DNA of 64,000 nucleotides, taken from Mycteria americana. Taxonomy: Eukaryota > Chordata > Aves > Ciconiiformes > Ciconiidae. The stretch is taken from positions 81,823,062 through 81,887,061 of the forward strand of contig NC_134367.1 of assembly GCF_035582795.1 (NCBI RefSeq), in the 5' to 3' direction. The notes beneath the pieces are model-generated. The model was not told the DNA's origin. It saw only the letters and a list, made by a program, of their open reading frames with translations, and made no database searches. The position numbers and the translations under genes are program-made. Of this stretch, positions 57,470 to 64,000 are shown piece after piece (positions within the stretch are counted from its first letter, which is position 1; each line of letters starts with the position of its first letter).

Positions 57470-60400
57470 ACTGCTGTGAGTTTTGGAGATCAGCCATGGG
57501 CATTAAAGGTTTGCAGGGATTTGTGGCAAGAGTTTGCCCTGAGGCATGCAGAACAGTAGATCTGAGGGAAATGGCAGAAAAACATCGCATCGATCATCCT
57601 GATTTCCCGCCTGTTATTGTAGTAGATGCCATGAGTTGTGTTAGATACTGGTACACACCAGAATCCTGGGTGTGTGGTGGCCAGTGGCGGGAGTACCTTG
57701 CCATTTTAGAGGATTTTATTAAAGCTTTTATGGCAGCTGGTATCAAGTTGGTGTTTTACTTTGACGGAGTGGTAGAAGAGAAAAAGAGAGATGAGTGGAT
57801 CAAACGGAGGTTGCAGAATAACAAGGAAATAGCCAGAATATTTCAGTTTATCAAGACTCACAGGAAACAACCAGGGAGAGGAATGTTCGTTGTTCCTTCA
57901 GCTTTGCCTACTTTTACACGTTTTGCCCTGAAGTCGCTTGGTCAAAAAACAGTATGTACACTGCAAGAGGCAGACTTTGAGGTGGCTGCATATGGTTTGC
58001 AACATAACTGCATAGGAATTCTCGGGCAAGATAGTGACTACCTCATCTATAATACATGCCCCTACTTTTCCATTGAGAAGCTCCGTTTGGACAGACTGGT
58101 CACTGTTATGTACTCTCGAGAAGATCTTTGCCGTGCGTTGGGTCTTAGTTTGACACACCTTCCTCTCTTTGCTTGCTTGCTTGGCAATGATGTTGTTCCA
58201 GAAAGCTTGTTGGAAGGCTTTTGGCGTAAATGTTTAGTGACCAGTCCCCACAAGAATAACAGCTACAACAGAAGAACAAACATACTTCTAGCTGTAGCAA
58301 ATTACATCTCAAAAGTTCCATGCTCGTACAGCAGCCTGAAACACTTGGAAGAGATGCTACCTTTGGGATCAGACAAGACATTACTTTACAGAGGAGTGGA
58401 GTCCTATCTTTTGCCGGGGCAGCAGTCTCCATGGATTCCTCCCAATGTAACAAATTGCCAAATGTTCTCCCTTCAACAACAAACAGCCATGTGTCAAGAT
58501 AAGGAAATCTTTCAGGTACATTGTTTTTTAAAGCTTAATGGTCACTTTATTGCTATGACTACTTAGTGGAAGTTGGTAATGAGTACACCGAACCCAATGA
58601 TTTAAATTTCCTTGAGCAAAATCTTTTGTCTGTTAAGTACAGCCATGGTTAGGACTATTACATGCATCACGATGAGGGCAGATGCTGCACATTTAATTAA
58701 AAGTGGTTCCTCTCTTTTTGAAGCATCAGGCAGGTCAAATAATGGGGAGCAGCTCCTGTATAGGCCTATAGCTGAGATGCACTTCCCATGTATTGCACGA
58801 TGTAATGACTTGCTTTTTGCTTTGAGAACCCACAGGTCAGCTGCAGCTGGTTAGTGGTCTGCTTGGCTGTGCCTGGCACATGCAGTCAAGGTATCAAAGG
58901 GAGCTGTGCTAAGAATGGAGAAGCTTAAGTTGCTCTTGTGGAGATGAGGAAACTTCCTATAAATCTGTATTTTGTTATTTTTGGATCAGGTTAATTATAT
59001 CCTTCAGGTTCATTGTCTCTGAAGGAACCAAAAGCACTTCGAGTGGCTTGTTAATCCTTAAAGGGCAGGGCTACGCTAGCAAGCTTCACTTACAGCTTCC
59101 CACATGGGCAGAGATGTGCCAGTGTTGGGGTGAGAAACAGTACTGTTGGATTGGGTCATTCTGAGAGATTGGATATATTAGCTGGGGTAGCCTACCTGGC
59201 TAACAGAAAACTGAGCTACCTTGCATCAGAGTTTATGCAATAGTAGTAAGTCTAAAGTACAATTCTGTAAATTCATGGCAATTAAGATAACATATTGAGA
59301 TTTGAAAAAAAAAATTTATATGAGGTAGTGTATTTTAGACTCTATATTAGCCATCTGTTACTCCCTATTTTGTTAGGTACCTATGGACTTCAAATAGAGA
59401 GTCTTTTTTTTTTGTCTGTCTCTTACTTGCCTTGAGCATTTTCTTTAAAACTATTTTTCTGTTTTCTCATATTACTCTAAAGTAATCCTATAATTTACAT
59501 TTTCCTTTTCTAAAAAGACTTGAAAATATTTAAAAACTACATTGTAAGCTATACAATGCTCATTTCACCTAAACTGCAGATATATTTGGGTTTTTTAATT
59601 AACCACACATAGATACAATGTGTGTCACTTTTGACTGTAGTAGTTAAATAGAAGACGTTATTTAAAAAAACCAACCACCCTACATCCTAATAAAGTGTTG
59701 AAAAATATTGTTTATGCTTGAAGTGCAAGGAAAAATTAGCCAGGATGTAATTTTCTAGGTTGGATTATGGCCAGGACAATAGTGGTAATATCCTTGCTCC
59801 TTAAGAGAATGTACCATGCAGTCTTTCTGACAAGTGGTCATTATTTCTTGGCTAGATCTTTCATTTGAAGGGTTGCAGTTCTCAGTGTCATGCTGAGCTA
59901 CTGCTGTAATAAAATAATAATGTTTAGAAACTCCATTGAAGAATGCCTCACTGTTGCTGCATAAATCCTGTGTTAAGCCAGTCCCTGGGCCAAGGAAATT
60001 ACAGTCAAAGTTCTAGACATGCTAACTCATCTTTTGTTTTAATTACAGGTGTTTAAATATTTTTATATGTAATGCATGTGCTTTGCTTCATATTTTGAAA
60101 CCCACGTGTAGTTCTGGTTACCTTGCATATAATCTGAACTGCATGTAAATGACATACAGCTCAGTTCCAACCTTGAGGACATAGCCTCATGTTGCCACTT
60201 CTCTCAGAGAAGAAGAGCATGACTTTCTAGCTGACAGTAGGTGTAAATCAGAAATATTTTTCAAGATACAGCATTGAATACAGCAATACTTTTGAAATCA
60301 GCTTGTATTTTTTTCAGTACATAAGGATGTGTAGATTATTGGCAAATTGCAAGAAACTAGTATTTTCAAATTATCTCATATCTGTGACAGTGGTTTGTAT

Positions 60401-61984
60401 GAAATAGTTCAATGCTTCATTCAAATCACGCTAGGAAATACTTAACTCTTTGTTTTTGTTTTATACAAAAGTAGATTTGGGGGATTACATTGTTTAAATA
60501 TATTAAGAATACTGAAGTATTTCTTCCAGAGCAACCATTAATTTATTGCTATAAGAAAATGCTCTGTTGATTGGCATTGTACACAGAAGCCTATCACTGA
60601 TTTTATGCTCATGTGAGAATTTCTTCTGAGAGTATGACATTTCAGTAGAATTAGATTTGATCAGTAATGACCCAGTGATTGATTGCAGCTTTGACCTTCT
60701 GAGTTCCCAGGTTTGCAGATACTGCAGTTCTGCAGAAATGGTGAATTAGGCGCTGGCCAGTGGTCTGGTAATTCCCAGTGAAAGAGGCTGAGGTAACTGC
60801 ATGGATGGCACAACCCAAATAATACAGATGGCGTGACACATGCAGGGAATGCAGAGCAGAGAAACTTCAGTGCCTTTTCACCATACGGCATGGGTCCAGG
60901 AGAATTTATTAGTGGTACCCCATGGAAATAATTGGCTTCGCTCAGCTGTTTGAACACCCCCATAGTTTTGGTCTGGGGTTGTGAAGTAGAAAGTCTGTCT
61001 GGGTCTGCGCTTGGCCAGTCCAGGTTACAGTTGTTACTGAAATTCTGAGCTGCCTGAGAGCAGCTTTGTTGCTTCTGCATCTAAGCAGCTCCAGACCAGC
61101 AGTCCCTGTTGGTACTGAGGCTGCTTGTAGCCAGCTGCTGTAGCCAGATGTATCTGCATCCAGTGTGTGGTTAAGATGCAGCCTGGGTGATGCTGTGATT
61201 CTGCTTTTCAGCAACAGCCTGCAGACCTGGTTGTCCTCGCCAGAGTAGATTGTATTTCTTTTCTTGGGGAAGAGCTATTGCAAAGTAGAAGTGTGGTGAA
61301 GTTAAGTATTCTAATTTCACCGCAATGTAAACTACACAAAGTCAGCTCAGGAAAGGAACGGAGCTGTCTTATGTAGTTCATCTTGCAATAAAATTAAAAG
61401 TTTGGGTTTTGTCATGCCTTCACTCACTATTTAAAGATGGAAGATACATTTTCAGGTGACTAAAGGAGGGCAGCTTGTTTTTCTATGTCTGAATTCAGAA
61501 TTCATTTTAAGAATAATTACTCTGTAAAACACTGTCATTAAAAACCCCAAGTTTTAAGAATTCAAGGAGGGGCTAAGAAAGGCAATGATGGGTTTCCTGG
61601 GGATTCCTGTCCACAAAAAGATAGATGTCTGAAAATATACTATCCTGGTGTTATTTGGAAAAGCACTTGTTCCTTCTCTGGCCATTCCCTCCGTTTCCAC
61701 TGATAGAGAAAGTACTATTTCCTTGAACAGTGAACACATTTTGTTACTTTTTGATCCTTCTTAATTTTGGAGATAATGCCTTCTTCCTTCTTTGAACAAA
61801 CAGTTAGCTAAAGAACAGCATATCCAATCTGAAAATTATACAATCTTCAATATCCTGAGTAATGGAGAGATCGAGTGCAGCAACTCTTTGGAAGATGAAT
61901 GTGATACAGAGATTCCTGGACAGGCACTTATCTACCGCCCTGCTCGTCAGCATATTTATTCTGTCTTGTTGGAATCTGGAAAAG
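57470..61984 (+). CDS. FAM120B: FAM120B, constitutive coactivator of PPAR-gamma (5' part; continues past the window)
   Basis: Two coding exons are visible: 57496-58515 (340 codons, in an exon starting at 57470 after ..TTTCAG) and 61804-61984 (60 codons plus one base). The protein starts MGIKGLQGFV, an N-terminal XPG/FEN-like PIN fold. The acidic positions expected of that fold are present: D44 (VVDAM), D90 (FDG), E158 and D160 (EAD), D179 and D181 (GQDSDY). The exon-3 segment (SENYTIFNILSNGEIECSNSLEDE) is typical of FAM120 proteins. The family is described as nuclear, RNA-associated or PPAR-gamma-binding; enzyme activity is not established. The start ATG is the family start and is preceded in-exon by 26 bases of 5' UTR. 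The mammalian protein carries a long tandem-repeat insert here that this gene lacks. The C-terminal half lies beyond 64000. Confidence 0.95.
57496..58515 (+). CDS. FAM120B: FAM120B first coding exon: PIN/XPG-like domain
   Basis: Runs from ATGGGCATTAAAGG to CTTTCAG|GTACATTG, phase 0. An open frame continues 51 bases into the intron before a stop, so the exon end is set by the donor and by the in-frame join to the exon at 61804. Confidence 0.95.
58516..61803 (+). other. FAM120B: FAM120B intron 2
   Basis: 3.3 kb bounded by GT and AG. I see no gene and no young transposon in it. Confidence 0.85.
61804..61984 (+). CDS. FAM120B: FAM120B second coding exon
   Basis: Acceptor AACAAACAG|TTAGCT, donor AAAAG|GTAAGG, phase 1. 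It encodes LAKEQHIQSENYTIF..., ending LIYRPARQHIYSVLLESGK, a well-conserved FAM120 segment. Confidence 0.93.
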
Positions 61985-64000
61985 GTAAGGATTAAAATAC
62001 TTACACCATTATTCAAGTATACTTTCAATTTTGAAATATGAAATCTTGAATTCATTCTTTCAGTGGCTACATCATGGCATTTAGGATAAAAACTGTGGGC
62101 AGCTGAAGTGTACTTCTTAAGGAATCAAGAGAAGATGTGACAATGAAATTGCAGTTTTTCTACATGCTGTTCAATTTCAGTGTTTTTAAAGAGATTTTTA
62201 AAAATTGAGGTTTTTTTCCCTGTTAAATGGGAAGCTGTGAAAGTTGTTAATGATCAAAAGATTGAGCAAAACAATGACACTTACAAGATTTTAAAAGTTT
62301 GAGAGGATATGAAACCTTATGTTGCTTTGCTAAGTGTAGCTTTAAGAACAGTGGATAGTCAAATATACTTACTGTAGTAATACAAATGCAAGTAGTCATG
62401 CCAGTGATTATTAGTTCTTTCATCAAAGTGGAAGAAAATATGATTTCTTTATCCAGTGGTATGAACAGATTCTGTAGCAAGTATATATATCTGTGCTTCC
62501 ATTCTTCTGCTTTAAGACAGAAAATTCTTTATTCACATCCTTGGACAAATTTTATGTCCTTAAGACTTCTATTAGTTAAATGTTATCTCTACAGTGTCTT
62601 TCAGGCAGCGAGTTGAAGATTAAAAATGTACTGAGCTTTTATTCTTTTTAATATGTTGATTTCTCCTTGGTAATCGCTTTACATTTTATTGATGAAAATG
62701 CACCGCCATCAGAACTAATACTCAAACTATGGGCTTAGAAAGGCACAGAAAGGTAATTAAGTACCCGACTTCCTTCAGCAACTAGAGGTTGAAGTTGTGC
62801 CATAATAGGGGAAAAAAAAAGGAATAACTGAATCAGAGTTTACATAGTCATTTGGAGAGAGTAGCAAAAATCTCAGCAGTAGTCATGCACATCTGTCATT
62901 TTTCATTTTTCAGCCTACTGCCTCTAAATTTTGTAGACAATTATAACTTGGTTGGGTTTTGTTTATTCCTCTAAGCAGCAGGGTATTCATTGATGTTTTC
63001 AGAAACACCCAGACCAAAACTTCTCATTAACAATTGTTGCTGTGAGATGGCAGGGTAGTAGGCAGATTTGCATTTGTGTTACAGTGTTTGTAGTACTCAG
63101 ATGAAGAAGATTAGAATTGAAATACAAAAACATTAATTTAGAATCTTATTGAAAATGAAATTTGAACGTGAAAGAGGTCTTCTTTTAGGAAAGTGATTTT
63201 AGAATAAAACCACAGATAACATGTATAATTTGTTCTCAGTTCATGCTTCAAATTCCAGAGATAATTTTCTAAAGTAAATCATAGTGCACTGTCAATCCTT
63301 AATCCTTCCAGAAAGGTAGGTAGAGTGTGTCTCCATGGGCACCCCTATTAAATCTGCATTTTTAGTGCATGTTATGTACCTCTAACTGCTTTAACCATGT
63401 CAATTCCTAGTAGTTCATGGGTTGTTTTTTTATTCCAGTGTATAGTTGCTTCTAAGTCAAGAGTGTAGATCATTAATCAGAGTCTGTATGGGAATTCATA
63501 AGTAAATGTCAGCATTATTTTTTATGAATTTGCTGCTAGACCTACAAGGAAGTTTTGTTCTTTGCAAAGTAAGCAGAATCCTTTGCCAGTTTCCCTCAGA
63601 TGAGGTCAAGTTGACTGGTTTTTTGTAATTCGATGAGGGGTAGGATGGGAAGAAGTAACCTATACTGTATGTAGGTTGTAGTATAATGTAGAATTACTCT
63701 GGATTAGCATTAAAAAGGAGCTTATTGGAAGGAATCAACCAATTAAATTGTCCATGTGGAGTCTGCTGCCATTCTGATACAGTTGCTGGTGTAGCTCATT
63801 TGAAGCTAACTTGGCTAACTCTACACAATGTTCCAGTGGAGTTTGCAGTGGAGATGTATGTGTTAATGATCCTCCTTTTTATTCCTTAAAATCCCTCAAT
63901 AACAAGATTCCTGTGTTGGAAACTGACCTCTTTGCAGTTTGCAAATCTGCTTATTTACTGTTAAATAGGGATAGCTAAGCAGCCAACATTTAGTAAAAAC
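61985..64000 (+). other. FAM120B: FAM120B intron 3 (runs off the window)
   Basis: Begins with GTAAGG. AT-rich, with no further coding exon recognised before the end of the window. Confidence 0.8.

Noticed and set aside
58515-58566. Extension of the FAM120B exon to the stop at 58566
   Set aside because: The last 17 codons follow a proper GT donor and do not resemble FAM120 proteins; the in-frame exon at 61804 continues the family sequence.

Overview
The window is vertebrate nuclear DNA, almost certainly from a bird. Evidence: intron-split genes with canonical GT/AG borders, CpG-island promoters, sparse CR1 LINE tails with the typical 'gattctatgattctat' end, and a Delta-like 1 protein that, from memory, is nearly identical to chicken Delta-1. 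Small substitutions against remembered chicken sequence suggest another bird; the species cannot be named from this window.

Layout. (1) 1-38.4 kb is intergenic DNA downstream of DLL1. It holds no convincing coding gene. It contains young CR1 tails (about 17.7 and 31.3 kb), several much older amniote repeats (CR1-like and MIR/CORE-SINE-like), simple repeats, an orphan CpG island with a CCAAT box (about 10.9-11.3 kb), and several AT-rich blocks dense in E-box, SOX, homeodomain or GATA motifs that look like conserved regulatory elements. (2) 38.43-47.4 kb is DLL1 on the minus strand: 11 coding exons, 727 codons, intact, with its 3' UTR and poly(A) signal at the low-coordinate end and a CpG-island promoter at about 47.4 kb. 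(3) 47.4-54 kb is the DLL1/FAM120B intergenic region: very CpG rich, with pentanucleotide G-rich repeats and candidate DLL1 upstream enhancers at 48.3, 48.8-49.0 and 51.5-51.65 kb. (4) 54-64 kb is FAM120B on the plus strand: a housekeeping-type promoter near 54.03 kb, a large first coding exon (57,496-58,515), a second coding exon (61,804-61,984), and the rest of the gene beyond the window.

The two genes are head to head, as they are next to each other on human 6q27. DLL1 is a transmembrane Notch ligand (neurogenesis, somitogenesis) whose expression depends on many distal elements; FAM120B is a broadly expressed PIN/XPG-fold protein described as a PPAR-gamma coactivator. They do not share a pathway. 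The wide gene-poor stretch on the 3' side of DLL1 fits a developmental regulatory landscape. No new protein-coding system was found. The most interesting items are candidate enhancers, the one-codon final exon of DLL1, and the compact FAM120B exon that lacks the tandem-repeat insert remembered from the mammalian protein.
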